Both the position numbers and the translations under genes were made by a program. This document shows, in pieces, positions 50,239 through 59,685 of a stretch of DNA of 64,000 bases (positions are counted from its first letter, which is position 1; every line of letters begins with the position of its first letter). The DNA lies in NCBI RefSeq assembly GCF_002803845.1, contig NZ_CP024985.1, positions 6,397,501-6,461,500 on the forward strand, in the 5' to 3' direction. Source of the DNA: Streptomyces lavendulae subsp. lavendulae. Its GTDB lineage: Bacteria; Actinomycetota; Actinomycetes; Streptomycetales; Streptomycetaceae. The notes under the pieces are model-generated. The model was not told the origin of the DNA and ran no database searches. It saw nothing but the letters and a program-made list of their open reading frames with translations.

Positions 50239-50498
50239 CGTGTCGCTCCCAGCTTCCTCGTGCAGCGCGTCTCGGTCGTGCAGATCTCGTACCCGAACCA
50301 CTCGTTGGGATTCCGTCTCGGCGAGCTCGGCCGGCCCGTGGTCGAGGGTCGGGTCGTGCCGGACGCCGGCCGGCTCGTGGGCCACACCGGCGGGGGTGGT
50401 CACCACGAACGGCAGGGCGGCCGGCGCCGCACGAGGTTACGGGCCCGGCCGGGGCCCGCGCCTGCGAATTATCCGGGGGATGGGGGACAATCGGCCGC

Positions 50499-50885
50499 GT
50501 GACCTCGACCAACCTCAGGATCAGGATCGACGGCGCGGCCGGCGCGGCCGCCCCGTACGAACAGCTGCGCGCGCAGATCGCGGACCGGGCCCGGTCGGGG
50601 AAGCTCCCGGCGGGGTACAAGCTGCCGACGGTTCGCGGCCTGGCGGAGGAACTGGGGCTGGCCGCCAACACGGTGGCCAAGGCGTACCGGGCGCTGGAGG
50701 CCGACGGGGTGATCGAGACGCGGGGCCGCAACGGGACGTTCGTCGCCGCCGCCGAGGGCTCCTCCCGGGAGGCGGCCGCGGCCGCGCAGGCGTACGCGGA
50801 GCGGGCACACCGCCTCGGCCTGACGGAGACCGAAGCCACCGAAGCCGCCACAACCGCCCTCCGCGCCCGCTACACCACCCGCTAG
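50499..50885 (+). CDS. YtrA-type short GntR transcriptional regulator
   Basis: 128 residues. GntR winged HTH with APYEQLRAQIADRARSGKLPAGYKLPTVRGLAEELGLAANTVAKAYRALEADGVIETRGRNGTFV (residues about 15-80), then a short all-helix C-terminus of the YtrA subfamily with no large effector domain. GTG start. It faces away from the DUF402 gene. Targets are likely its own operon or a nearby transporter; not identified. Confidence 0.9.
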   Translation: MTSTNLRIRIDGAAGAAAPYEQLRAQIADRARSGKLPAGYKLPTVRGLAEELGLAANTVAKAYRALEADGVIETRGRNGTFVAAAEGSSREAAAAAQAYAERAHRLGLTETEATEAATTALRARYTTR

Positions 50886-51227
50886 ACCCCGACTCCTACC
50901 GGCCCGACCCACCCGGTCTCGGCCCACCGGCCCACGCGGCCAGCGGCCTTGGCCACTGGTCTGCCGGGCCATCGGCCTACGGGCCCACGCCGTCATCGGC
51001 CTTGGCCGGTGTCCTGCCGGGTCGCCGGGTCGCCGGGCCCGGTCTGCCTCCGTCCGGCCTGCCGGCCCCGGCTCACGGGTGCGTCGGTCTTGGTCCAGCG
51101 GGGCACCCGGGCCGGCCCGGTCCGTCCGGCCCCGGCCCCCGTCGTCGGGCCGGGCCCGTGTTCGCGGAGTCCGCCGGGCACCGGTACGGCGCCGGCGGCG
51201 GTGTCGTTGCCCGGTCACCGCCGGCGG
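50886..51227. other. 342-bp GC-rich intergenic tract
   Basis: No gene supported. Low-complexity CCGG/GGCC-rich sequence with repeated ccgggtcgccgggtcgccggg and ggccttggcc palindromes (one near 50947, one near 50999). It lies between two 3-prime ends (the short GntR gene and the AAA ATPase), so the hairpins probably act as terminators. Confidence 0.5.
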
Positions 51228-52325
51228 CTACAGGTACAGGCCCGCCTCCGACGTCTGCGGCTGCGCCGGGACCACCGCCGCCGGTCCCGTGCCGCGCCGC
51301 AGGGCGAAGAGTTCGGCAAGGGTCGCGCCCTCGCGGGAGACGCCCTCCTCCGTGCCGAGCCAGTCCACCGCCTCCCCCCGCGTCAGCCGCCCGACCTCGA
51401 TGCGGGCCAGGCAGCGCCCCGGGCGGACGACCGCGGGATGCAGCCGCTCCAGGTCCTCGTTGGTGGTGACGCCGACCAGCACGTTGCGGCCCTGCCCGAG
51501 CAGACCGTCGGTCAGGTTCAGCAGCCGTGACAGCGCCTGACCCGCCGTGTGCCGGGCCTCCCCGCGGATCAGCTCGTCGCAGTCCTCCAGGAGCAGCAGC
51601 CGCCACCGCCCCTTCGCGGAGCCCTCGTCCTCGCCGATCGCGATGTCCATCAGGTAGCCCACGTCGTTGAACAGCCGCTCCGGGTCCAGGACGCAGTCCA
51701 CCTGGCACCAGTCCCGCCACGACCGGGCCAGCGTCCGCAGCGCCGAGGTCTTCCCGGTGCCCGGCGGCCCGTGCAGGAGCAGCAGCCGGCCCGCGATGTC
51801 GTCCGGGGTGATCTTCATCAGCCGGTCCATCGCCGTCGCCACCGGGGCGGTGTAGTTGGGCCGGACCTCGTCCCAGGTGCCCGCGGAGATCTGCCGGGTC
51901 GTGCGGTACGGGCCGCGGCGCGGGGAGACGTACCAGAACCCCATCGTGACGTTGTCCGGCTGCGGTTCGGGCTCGTCCTGCGCCCCCTCGGTGGCCTGCC
52001 CGAGCACCCCGGCGGCGAGTTCGTCGCTGACCGCGGTCACCGTCACGTCGGCGCCCCTGCTCCAGCGGGAGACGAGCAGGGTCCACCCCTCGCCCTCGGC
52101 GAGCACCGCGCTGCGGTCGGTGTCGCGCGCCGAGCGGAGCACGGTGGCGCGTGGCGGCAGCAGCGTCGCCTCCGGCTTCACCCGGTCGATCGTCACGCTC
52201 TGCGCGTACGGCTGCTCGCCGGTGGCGAACCGCCCGAGGAACAGGGCGTCGACGACATCCGACGGCGAGTCACTGTCGTCCACGTTCAGGCGAATCGGCA
52301 GCGCGTCCTGCGGGTCTGCTGGCAT
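51228..52325 (-). CDS. AAA ATPase with DUF5925-like N-terminus
   Basis: 365 residues. The N-terminal half (about 1-150, with LNVDDSDSPSDVVDALFLGRF and RGADVTVTAVSDELA) fits the DUF5925 family. The AAA+ domain has Walker A LLLLHGPPGTGKTSALRTL (about 180-198), a RWRLLLLEDCDELI Walker B, and a sensor VLVGVTTNEDLERLHPAVVRPGRC. C-terminal lid follows. A remodelling ATPase of unknown client. Start ATG at 52325; upstream ATG at 52334 possible. Divergent from the SGNH esterase. Confidence 0.85.
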   Translation of the reverse strand: MPADPQDALPIRLNVDDSDSPSDVVDALFLGRFATGEQPYAQSVTIDRVKPEATLLPPRATVLRSARDTDRSAVLAEGEGWTLLVSRWSRGADVTVTAVSDELAAGVLGQATEGAQDEPEPQPDNVTMGFWYVSPRRGPYRTTRQISAGTWDEVRPNYTAPVATAMDRLMKITPDDIAGRLLLLHGPPGTGKTSALRTLARSWRDWCQVDCVLDPERLFNDVGYLMDIAIGEDEGSAKGRWRLLLLEDCDELIRGEARHTAGQALSRLLNLTDGLLGQGRNVLVGVTTNEDLERLHPAVVRPGRCLARIEVGRLTRGEAVDWLGTEEGVSREGATLAELFALRRGTGPAAVVPAQPQTSEAGLYL

Positions 52326-52543
52326 GGCGCCCATGATCCGGCACGATGTGGCCGCACGCACCCGTGTTTCGCCGGATCGGGTGCCCGGGTTACCTCTTCA
52401 AACGCAACGGGCGTGAAGATTCCGGCGCCAAGCCGACCCGAAACATTCTTGGCATGGACACTTCCACAGCGTCACGGCTGCTTGTACCACGGACTCAGGA
52501 GTAACCCCCCCCACGGAGTACCCCCCCACAAGGAGCCGTCCCC

Positions 52544-53353
52544 ATGCGCATCAGACTGTCGCGCCTCGCCGCCGTCACCTCCTCCCTGCTCCTCGCCGCC
52601 GGCGCCACCCTGCTCGGAGCCGGCCAGGCGGCCGCCGCCCAGGCCGACTTCGGCTACGTGGCCCTCGGCGACTCGTACTCCTCCGGCGTCGGCGCCGGCA
52701 ACTACGACAGCTCCAGCGGCAACTGCAAGCGCACCAGCCGCGCCTACCCGGCCCTGTGGGCCGCCGCCCACTCCCCCCAGACCTTCTCCTTCGCCGCCTG
52801 CTCCGGCGCCCGGACGGACGACGTCCTCTCCGGCCAGCTCGGTCCCCTCAACTCCGGCACCGACCTGGTCAGCATCACCATCGGCGGCAACGACGCCGGA
52901 TTCTCCGACGTCATGACGACCTGTGTGCTCCAGTCCGAGTCCACCTGCGTCAGCCGCGTCAACGACGCCAAGGCGTACGTGGACTCCACCCTTCCGGGCA
53001 AGCTCGACCAGGTCTACGACGCCATCCACGGCCGGGCCCCGGGCGCCAGGGTGGTCGTCCTCGGCTACCCCCGCTTCTACAAGCTGAACGGGAACTGCGT
53101 CACCGGCCTCACCGAAGGCGAACGCACCGCCATCAACGGCGCGTCCGACTACCTCAACGCCGCCATCGCCAAGCGCGCCGCCGACCACGGCTTCACCTTC
53201 GCCTCGGTCGCCGGCTCCTTCACGGGCCACGAGATCTGCTCCGGCGACGCGTGGCTGCACAGCGTCAACTGGCTCAACATCGGGGAGTCGTACCACCCCA
53301 CCGCCGCCGGACAGTCCGGCGGCTACCTGCCCGTCTTCACCGGCAAGGCCTGA
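52544..53353 (+). CDS. Secreted SGNH/GDSL esterase
   Basis: 269 residues. Signal peptide 1-32 (RLSR, then LLLAAGATLLGAG; AAAAQ cut). GDSL motif YVALGDSYSSG (nucleophile Ser44), GITIGGNDAGF (block III Asn), and the terminal GESYHPTAAG with the Asp/His dyad (the Asp replaced by Glu/Asn in this motif is typical of this subgroup). Three cysteine pairs. Recalled relatives are Streptomyces secreted esterases. AAGGAG before the ATG. Acts extracellularly on esters or lipids. Confidence 0.9.
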   Translation: MRIRLSRLAAVTSSLLLAAGATLLGAGQAAAAQADFGYVALGDSYSSGVGAGNYDSSSGNCKRTSRAYPALWAAAHSPQTFSFAACSGARTDDVLSGQLGPLNSGTDLVSITIGGNDAGFSDVMTTCVLQSESTCVSRVNDAKAYVDSTLPGKLDQVYDAIHGRAPGARVVVLGYPRFYKLNGNCVTGLTEGERTAINGASDYLNAAIAKRAADHGFTFASVAGSFTGHEICSGDAWLHSVNWLNIGESYHPTAAGQSGGYLPVFTGKA

Positions 53354-53355
53354 CC

Positions 53356-53378
53356 GGTCACGGCACTAGGCACCGGCC
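53356..53378. repeat. 23-bp element spanning a stop codon (copy 2)
   Basis: ggtcacggcactaggc followed by accggcc. Differs from copy 1 (33949-33971) at one base. It covers the TAG stop of the Ser/Thr kinase in the convergent junction with the SGNH gene. Confidence 0.6.
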
Positions 53379-55060
53379 TGCCCGCTCGGAGTCGGACTCG
53401 GCGTAGGCGTCGGGGACGGCTCCGGCGGGGGCGTGCCGCCCGGCGAACCGGAGGCGGCGGGGGAGGAGGCCCCGCCCGTCGGGGTCTGCTTCGTGCACGT
53501 CACGGAGAACTCCAGCCACGCGGAGGCCGCCAGGGCGGGCTGCCGCACCTCCAGCCGGACCGCGTCGGCGAGGGTGGCGCCCGGCCGGTGGCCGGACTCG
53601 GTGTGGTCCAGCTGGCGGGTCCGGGGCCCGTCGGCCTCGTACACGATGCTCTGCCAGTCCGGTGCGGGGGCCGAGCCGCCGCGCGTGATCCAGCGGTACT
53701 CCACCACGGCGGGGGTGCGCGCCACTTCCACCGTCCCGGTGAAGGCGGGTGCGAGCGTGCCGGGTGGCGGGCAGGCCCCGTCGTAGGCGGGGCGCACGGT
53801 GTGGACGTAGAGCGTGACGCTCTGCGGGGGCTCGGTGCCCGACGACGCGGAGGCGGAGGCCGAGGCCGACGCCGACGCCTGGCCGGAGGCGGCCGCGGGA
53901 GCGGACGCGGAGGCCGGCGCGGAGCCCGGGGGCGCGGCCCCGCCGGCCCCGTCGGTCCCGGAGCCGGTGTTCCGCAGCAGGAGCCACACCAGCAGGGCCA
54001 GCACCAGCACCAGTACCGCGATCCCGAAGACCAGCACCGCCCCGGCCGACCCCTGCCGCGACGGCCCGGGCGCGGGCGGTACGGGCGGGGGCGGTACGGG
54101 CGGGGGCGGTACGGGTACGGGCGCCGTCGCCATCGGCGGGGTCGGCCCGTACGCCCCGTCCCCGGGGTGCGCGAAGGCCGTCGGGGCGTCCGGCCCCGAC
54201 ACCGGCCCGCCGGGGGCCCGTACGGTCCCGCCCGCACCGATGATCCGCAGCATCCGGGCGGCCTCCGCGGCGGCGAGCCGCTCCCGGGGATCCTTGCGCA
54301 GCAGCCCCTCCAGTACGGGCTCCAGCGGCCCGGCCCGGCGCGGCGGCGGAAGTTCGCGGTCCACCACGGCGTGGAGGGTCGACAGCGGGGTGTCCCGGCG
54401 GAACGGCGAGACGCCCTCCACGGCCGCGTACAGCATCACCCCGAGCGACCACAGGTCCGACTCCGGACCCGGATCCCGTCCCAACGCCCGCTCCGGAGCG
54501 AGGAATTCGGGGGAGCCGACCACCTCGCCGGTCATCGTGATCGCCGAGGAGCCCTCCAGGCTCGCGATCCCGAAGTCGCTCAGCACCACCCGCCCGTCGT
54601 TGGCGATCAGCACGTTGGCGGGCTTCACGTCCCGGTGCAGCACCCCCGCCTCGTGCGCGGAGCGCAGCGCGGCCAGCACCTGCTCGCCGAGGTGCGCCGC
54701 CCGCTGCGGGGTCATCGGACCCTCGCCCTCCAGCACCTCCGCCAGCGAGAGCCCGCGCACCAGCTCCATCACGATCCAGGGGCGGCCGTCCTCGCTCGCC
54801 ACGTCGTAGACGGTGACGACCCCGCGGTGGGAGATGCGGGCCGCCGCCCACGCCTCCCGCTCCAGGCGCCGGTACATGCGCGCCACCTCGCCGGCGTCCA
54901 GCCCGGCCGGCGCCCGTACCTCCTTGACGGCGACCTCGCGGCCCAGCACCTCGTCCCGGGCCCGCCAGACGATGCCCATGCCGCCGCGGCCCAGGGGGCC
55001 GAGCAGCCGGTAGCGTCCGGCGACGACACGCGCGGCGTCCCCGCCCTCGTTCCCACTCAC
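53366..55060 (-). CDS. Membrane Ser/Thr protein kinase
   Basis: 564 residues. PknB-type kinase: GRYRLLGPLGRGGMGIVWRARD, the VAVKEV Lys, catalytic HRDVKPANVL, SDFGIASLEG and the GSPEFLAPERALG block (residues about 15-275). A Pro-rich stretch (VPPPPVPPPPVPP) precedes a single TM helix (about 339-362). A roughly 200-residue Ser/Ala-linked extracellular part follows, without PASTA repeats. GTG at 55060 with GGGGG upstream. Candidate sensor of an envelope signal. Closest recalled orthologue SCO1724. Confidence 0.88.
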   Translation of the reverse strand: MSGNEGGDAARVVAGRYRLLGPLGRGGMGIVWRARDEVLGREVAVKEVRAPAGLDAGEVARMYRRLEREAWAAARISHRGVVTVYDVASEDGRPWIVMELVRGLSLAEVLEGEGPMTPQRAAHLGEQVLAALRSAHEAGVLHRDVKPANVLIANDGRVVLSDFGIASLEGSSAITMTGEVVGSPEFLAPERALGRDPGPESDLWSLGVMLYAAVEGVSPFRRDTPLSTLHAVVDRELPPPRRAGPLEPVLEGLLRKDPRERLAAAEAARMLRIIGAGGTVRAPGGPVSGPDAPTAFAHPGDGAYGPTPPMATAPVPVPPPPVPPPPVPPAPGPSRQGSAGAVLVFGIAVLVLVLALLVWLLLRNTGSGTDGAGGAAPPGSAPASASAPAAASGQASASASASASASSGTEPPQSVTLYVHTVRPAYDGACPPPGTLAPAFTGTVEVARTPAVVEYRWITRGGSAPAPDWQSIVYEADGPRTRQLDHTESGHRPGATLADAVRLEVRQPALAASAWLEFSVTCTKQTPTGGASSPAASGSPGGTPPPEPSPTPTPSPTPSGQAGA

Positions 55061-55330
55061 GCGAACCCCCAAGCGTCACCGGGTGATCACTCCAAGTTAG
55101 CGCAGAGCGCGCCGGGTGGCCCCTGTCGTGACGACACTCTCCGATCGGCCCTCCGGAGGGCTCCCCAAGTCGGCCCGATACTGCGGAGAGTGACGGTCGA
55201 CTCCGGTGAGTAATCGTCAACTACCCGTAACTACAGGGGTAATTCACACCACCGGGATACCCGAGTGTGACGCCGGGGCGATAGGGTTACCCTGCCCGGG
55301 CCGGGTGCCCTCGTACGGGTGGGGAGAGAC

Positions 55331-55600
55331 ATGGAACAGATAGCAATGCGCAGCAGGCCGCCCCGCGTGCCTGCCATCACCTGCGGTAGCAGCGCGGTCA
55401 GCTCGCGCCTCGACCGCCATCTCGCCGTGCTGGGCGGTCCCGCCGTCCCGCACCACGAGGTGGCCGAGGCGACCCTCCTGATGCGCGAGCTCACCTCCCG
55501 CGACCACACGCACGTCCAGCGGAGCCGGAGCGCGCGCGTCGCGCTGTTCGCCCCGCTGCGCAGGCTGCGTCGCACGCTCTTCGGCAGCCGCCGCTCGTAA
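55331..55600 (+). CDS. Small basic conserved protein
   Basis: 89 residues, pI clearly basic (SRLDRHLAVLGG; RSARVALFAPLRRLRRTLFGSRRS). The N-terminal half has an ITCGSSAVSSRLDRHLAVLGGPAVPHHEVAEATLLMRELTSRDHTHV stretch that looks conserved and could fold as a small helical domain. GGGAGA before the ATG. It is the divergent partner of the kinase gene. In the 270-bp gap upstream are short palindromes (tcaccgggtga and agggttaccct). Function unknown; a possible kinase client or regulatory peptide. Confidence 0.65.
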   Translation: MEQIAMRSRPPRVPAITCGSSAVSSRLDRHLAVLGGPAVPHHEVAEATLLMRELTSRDHTHVQRSRSARVALFAPLRRLRRTLFGSRRS

Positions 55601-55693
55601 CAGACCCCGCAGGGCGGCCGGTCCGGCCCGGCCGTACCCCGGCACCGGCTCCTCCTCGGCGCCCCCCGGGATCCTCCCGGCGTACCCCCGGCC

Positions 55694-56938
55694 TCAGGCG
55701 ATCACACCGTCCCGGCGCAGTGCCGTGATCTGCGCGCCCGTCATCCCCAGGGCGCGCAGCAGGGCATCGGTGTGTTCGCCGAGCGCGGGCACCGCTCCCA
55801 TCCGCGGTTCCGCGCCACCCGGCAGCCCGATCGGCGGCAGCAGCGCGCGCAGCGGGCCGGCCGGAGAATCCACCTGCCGCCAGCGGTCGCGCGCCGCGAG
55901 CTGCGGGTGCGCGGCCAGCTGCGCCACCGAGTTGAGCCGCGCGCAGGCGATCCCGGCCGCCTCCAGCAACCCCACCGCCTCGTCCGCGCCGAGTCGGCCG
56001 AGTGCCTCGGCCACCACCGCGTCCGTCTTCTCCCGGCCCCGGGTGCGGGCCGCGTTCGTCGCGTACGCCGGGTCCTCCGCCAGGTCGGGCCGCCCCAGCA
56101 CCTGCCGCGCCAGGCGCGCCCACTCCCGGTCGTTCTGCACCGACAGCAGCACGCGGTCCCCGTCGGCCGTCGGGTAGGCGTCGTAGGGCGCGATCACGGC
56201 GTGCGCCAGCCCCGTCCGCACCGGCTGCTCCCCGCCGTGCATCGTGTGGTGCAGCGGGTGTCCCATCCATTCGGCGAGCGCGTCCAGCATCGACACCTCG
56301 ACGGGGCCGCCGCGGCCGGTCGTCCCGCGGCGCAGGAGGGCGGCGAGCACCCCGGAGAAGGCGTACATGGCGGCGGCGATGTCGGCCGCCGGGATCCCCG
56401 CCTTCACCGGCAGTCCGGGCGTGCCGGTCACCGAGACCAGACCGGCCTCGCACTGCACGAGCATGTCGTAGGCGCGCTTGTGGGCGTACGGGCCCTCGGG
56501 GCCGTAGCCGGAGACGTCCACGGCGACCAGTCGGGGGTAGCGGGCGCACAGGGTCGCGGCGTCGAGCCCCAGGCGGGCTGCGGCGCCCTGCGCGAGGTTC
56601 TGGACGAAGACGTCGGCGCCGGACAGCAGTTCGTGCAGCACGCCCAGTCCGCGCGGGTCCTTGAGGTCGAGGGCGAGGGACTCCTTGCCGCGGTTGGCCC
56701 AGACGAAGTGCGAGGCGAGGCCGTGGGCGGCGGTGTCGTACGCCCGCGCGAAGTCGCCGCCGTCGGGGCGTTCCACCTTGATGACCCGGGCGCCGAGGTC
56801 GGCGAGCTGACGGGTGGCGAAGGGGGCGGAGACGGCCTGTTCGACGGCGACGACCGTGAGGCCGGCGAGGGGGAGGGGCTCGGGGGCGGAGCCGAGGGGG
56901 GCGGTGGGGGCGGCGGCGGGGTCCGTGTCGGTGTCCAT
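55694..56938 (-). CDS. CaiB/BaiF-type CoA transferase (family III)
   Basis: 414 residues. VERPDGGDFARAYDTAAHGLASHFVWANRGKESLALDLKDPRG is the family N-terminus; the catalytic Asp is likely in AYDMLVQCEAGLVSVTG (residue about 154), and GRGGPVEVSMLDALAEWM follows in the second half. It transfers CoA between an acyl-CoA and a carboxylic acid. An identity as formyl-, carnitine- or succinyl-CoA transferase cannot be fixed. Monocistronic. Confidence 0.9.
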   Translation of the reverse strand: MDTDTDPAAAPTAPLGSAPEPLPLAGLTVVAVEQAVSAPFATRQLADLGARVIKVERPDGGDFARAYDTAAHGLASHFVWANRGKESLALDLKDPRGLGVLHELLSGADVFVQNLAQGAAARLGLDAATLCARYPRLVAVDVSGYGPEGPYAHKRAYDMLVQCEAGLVSVTGTPGLPVKAGIPAADIAAAMYAFSGVLAALLRRGTTGRGGPVEVSMLDALAEWMGHPLHHTMHGGEQPVRTGLAHAVIAPYDAYPTADGDRVLLSVQNDREWARLARQVLGRPDLAEDPAYATNAARTRGREKTDAVVAEALGRLGADEAVGLLEAAGIACARLNSVAQLAAHPQLAARDRWRQVDSPAGPLRALLPPIGLPGGAEPRMGAVPALGEHTDALLRALGMTGAQITALRRDGVIA

Positions 56939-57084
56939 GACACCGATGCCTATCCCGGGAGGCCGGGGTCTGTCACCCCGTGCGGCCCCGGCGGTCCGGC
57001 GGCCGCCGTTCGCCGCCCGCCCCGCAGCCCCGCAGCCCTGCCGTTCGGCCTGCCGTTCGGTCCCGGCCGTTCAGTCCCGGCCGT

Positions 57085-57873
57085 TCAGTCCCGGCCGCGC
57101 GCGAACCGGCGCGTGGCCAGCGGCACGAAGAGCGCCAGCAGGAGCAGCGACCACAGCACCGCCCCGGCCACCGGGTGCGCGGCAGGCCAGGACGCGCCCG
57201 GGGCCGCTTCGCCGCCCGTGTTGCCGCACAGGGCCCGTACGGCGGTGGCCACGGCGCTGATCGGGTTCCACTCCGCGACCGTCCGCAGCCAGCCGGTCAG
57301 CCCGGCCGTCGGCAGGTAGGCGCTCGACAGCATCGGCAGGACGAAGGTGGCGCTGCCGAGCTGCCCCGCCGCCTCCTCGCTGCGGCTCAGCAGCCCGAGG
57401 TACGTGCCCACCCACGCGGTGGCGAAGCGGAACAGCAGCAGGACGCCGAACGCCCCGAGCGCGCCGGGCAGCCCGTTCTCGGTCCGCCAGCCCATCGCCA
57501 GTCCCACCAGCATCACCGGCACCAGTGATACGGCCGTGGTCAGCAGGTCGGCGACCGTCTGCCCCAGGGGGACGGCGGTCCGGCTCATCGGCAGGGTGCG
57601 GAAGCGGTCCATCACCCCGCGGTGCGCGTCCTGCGCGGCCGTGAACATGCCGGTCATCAGGCCGTTGGCGGCGGTCGCGGCGAGCAGCCCGGGCACCAGG
57701 AACTCGCGGTACTCGGCGCCCGGCATGGCGAGGGCGCTGCCGAAGACGTAGCCGAAGAACAGCAGCATCATCAGCGGCATCGTCTGGGTCAGCACCAGCA
57801 GCGCCGGGGCGTGCCGGGCCTTCTGGAGCTGGCGGATCAGGACGGCGCCGCCGTCCGACAGCAGGGTGGTCAT
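57085..57873 (-). CDS. ABC-2-type exporter permease (DrrB-like)
   Basis: 262 residues with six TM helices. Starts MTTLLSDGGAVLIRQLQKARHAPALLVLTQTMPLMMLLFFGYVFGSAL, then the GPGLLAATAANGLMTGMF region typical of DrrB. Its ATG overlaps the stop of the ATPase gene (57870-57873), so the two are translationally coupled. It exports a hydrophobic compound. Confidence 0.88.
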   Translation of the reverse strand: MTTLLSDGGAVLIRQLQKARHAPALLVLTQTMPLMMLLFFGYVFGSALAMPGAEYREFLVPGLLAATAANGLMTGMFTAAQDAHRGVMDRFRTLPMSRTAVPLGQTVADLLTTAVSLVPVMLVGLAMGWRTENGLPGALGAFGVLLLFRFATAWVGTYLGLLSRSEEAAGQLGSATFVLPMLSSAYLPTAGLTGWLRTVAEWNPISAVATAVRALCGNTGGEAAPGASWPAAHPVAGAVLWSLLLLALFVPLATRRFARGRD

Positions 57874-58850
57874 GCCGCGTTCTCCTTCGTCGGGGTGGGG
57901 GCGTGGGCGGGGGCCGGGACCCGGGTGAGGCGCAGGAACACCTCGTCGAGGGTGGGCGGGCGCAGGCTCGCGTCCGTGACCGGGACCCCGGCGCCGTCGA
58001 GCGCGCGGATCACCCGCGGCAGGGTGACGGCGGGGTCCAGCACGGTCGCCCCGACGGTGAGCCGCTCCTCGTCCAGGGCGGGCCGCCCGCCGGTGAGGCG
58101 GTCGAGGACCCCGGCCGCGGCCGTGAGGGCGTCCGCCCGCGCGACGGTGACCTCGGCGTAGGAGCCGATGCGGGCCTTGAGGGCGGCGGGGGTGCCGGTG
58201 GCGACGGCCCGGCCCCGGTCGACGACCAGGATGTCGTCGGCGAGCCGGTCGGCCTCCTCCAGGTACTGGGTGGTGAGCAGGACGGTGGTGCCCTCGTCGG
58301 CGAGTGCGCGCACCGCCTCCCAGATGTGCTCGCGGGCCGCCGGATCCAGACCGGTGGTGGGCTCGTCCAGGAACAGCACCCGGGGGCGGGTGATCAGTCC
58401 GGCGGCGAGGTCCAGGCGCCGCCGCATGCCGCCCGACCAGGTCGAGGCCACCCGGTCGGCGGCCTCGGCCAGCCCGAACCGGTCCAGCAGCCCGTCGGCG
58501 CGCTCCCGTCCGGCCCGGCCGCGCAGACCGGCGAGGCGGGCGAACAGCCGCAGGTTCTCGCGGCCGGTGAGGTCCCCGTCGACGGAGGCGTACTGCCCGG
58601 TGACCCCGATGGCGCGCCGGACGGCGGCGGGGTCGCGGGTGACGTCGTGGCCGGCGACCAGGGCGCGGCCCGAGGTGGGCGCGGTGAGGGTGGTGAGGAT
58701 CCGGACGGCGGTGGTCTTGCCCGCGCCGTTGGGGCCCAGCAGCCCGCAGACGGTGCCTTCCGGCACGGCCAGATCCAGCCCGCGCAGCGCGCGCACCTCA
58801 CCGAAGTGCTTCTCCAGACCCTCACTAAGTACAGCGTACGTAGTCGTCAT
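57870..58850 (-). CDS. Daunorubicin-resistance-type ABC ATPase (DrrA-like)
   Basis: 326 residues. GLLGPNGAGKTTAVRIL (Walker A), a Q-loop in GVTGQYASVD, signature WSGGMRRRLDLAAGL, RVLFLDEPTTGLDP (Walker B), then a DrrA-type C-terminal domain (about 225-326) with ARIGSYAEVTVARADAL. ATG at 58850; a GTG at 58859 is possible. Operator 1 for the divergent TetR lies inside its first codons. Powers the exporter with the permease that follows. Confidence 0.9.
   Translation of the reverse strand: MTTTYAVLSEGLEKHFGEVRALRGLDLAVPEGTVCGLLGPNGAGKTTAVRILTTLTAPTSGRALVAGHDVTRDPAAVRRAIGVTGQYASVDGDLTGRENLRLFARLAGLRGRAGRERADGLLDRFGLAEAADRVASTWSGGMRRRLDLAAGLITRPRVLFLDEPTTGLDPAAREHIWEAVRALADEGTTVLLTTQYLEEADRLADDILVVDRGRAVATGTPAALKARIGSYAEVTVARADALTAAAGVLDRLTGGRPALDEERLTVGATVLDPAVTLPRVIRALDGAGVPVTDASLRPPTLDEVFLRLTRVPAPAHAPTPTKENAA
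58826..58842. promoter_or_regulatory. TetR operator within the DrrA-like coding start
   Basis: taagtac-agc-gtacgta, a 17-bp palindrome with one mismatch, located in codons 3-9 of the ATPase gene. Inverted copy of the site at 58870, centres 44 bp apart. Confidence 0.7.
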
Positions 58851-58869
58851 GCGGGGCACCCTACCGCAC

Positions 58870-58886
58870 TACGTACGCTGTACGTA
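58870..58886. promoter_or_regulatory. TetR operator in the divergent region
   Basis: tacgtac-gct-gtacgta: a perfect 17-bp palindrome between the ATPase and TetR genes, preceding the TetR start by 38 bp. Confidence 0.8.
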
Positions 58887-58923
58887 ACTAAGATGATGGC
58901 GAGACGACGAGGTGATGTGACCG

Positions 58924-59655
58924 ATGACAGCCGGCGGGCGCCCCGCTGAACCCGAAGTGATCTGGACCCGCCCGGTGCGGGCGGGCCGCGGACCGCGCCC
59001 CGCGCACAGCCGCGACTCCATCGCCGCCGAGGCGGTGCGGATCGCCGACGCGGAGGGGATCGAGGCCGTTTCCATGCGGCGCGTGGCGGCGGGGATCGGT
59101 GCCGGGACGATGTCCCTGTACAACTACGTCCCCCGTAAGGAGGACCTCCACGAGCTGATGGTCGACGCCGTCAGCGGGGAGTACGAACTGGCCCCGCCGA
59201 GCGGGGACTGGCGCGCCGACCTGCTCGCGCTGGCCCGCCAGGCCAGGGCCCTGATGCACCGCCACCCGTGGCTGCCGCGACTGCTGAGCCCGGTGTACGG
59301 CTTCGGCCCGAACGCCCTGCGGTACCTGGAGCACAGCCTGGCCTGCCTGGCGCCGCTGGAGATCCCGGGCGGCGAGAAGCTGGAACTGATCGCCGCGGTG
59401 AACGGCGCGGTGGCGACGTTCGTGGGGAGCGAACTGGCCTTGGCCGAACGGGCCCGCTCACTGCCCTGGAGCGAGGCCGCCGAGCAGGGCGTACGGACGG
59501 CCTGGCTCGGCTCCCGGCTGGCGTCGGGGGAGTACCCGCGGCTCGCCGAGGCCCTCGTGGCGGGTGGCCCGGTATCCCCGTCGGCGCTCGACATGGCGGC
59601 GGTCTTCGACCGCTCGGTGTCCCGCCTGCTGGGCGCCTGGGCCCCGGCTCCCTGA
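58924..59655 (+). CDS. TetR-family regulator of the DrrAB-type exporter
   Basis: 243 residues. An N-terminal Pro/Arg extension, then HSRDSIAAEAVRIADAEGIEAVSMRRVAAGIGAGTMSLYNYVPRKEDLHELMVDAV (HTH, residues about 27-85), then a C-terminal TetR_C_1-like helical domain. Its own promoter faces the exporter's, with two operators. It binds them and releases upon a hydrophobic ligand, probably the exported compound. Confidence 0.9.
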   Translation: MTAGGRPAEPEVIWTRPVRAGRGPRPAHSRDSIAAEAVRIADAEGIEAVSMRRVAAGIGAGTMSLYNYVPRKEDLHELMVDAVSGEYELAPPSGDWRADLLALARQARALMHRHPWLPRLLSPVYGFGPNALRYLEHSLACLAPLEIPGGEKLELIAAVNGAVATFVGSELALAERARSLPWSEAAEQGVRTAWLGSRLASGEYPRLAEALVAGGPVSPSALDMAAVFDRSVSRLLGAWAPAP

Positions 59656-59685
59656 CGGGTCGGGGCGGCAGGGGGCGGCGAGGGC

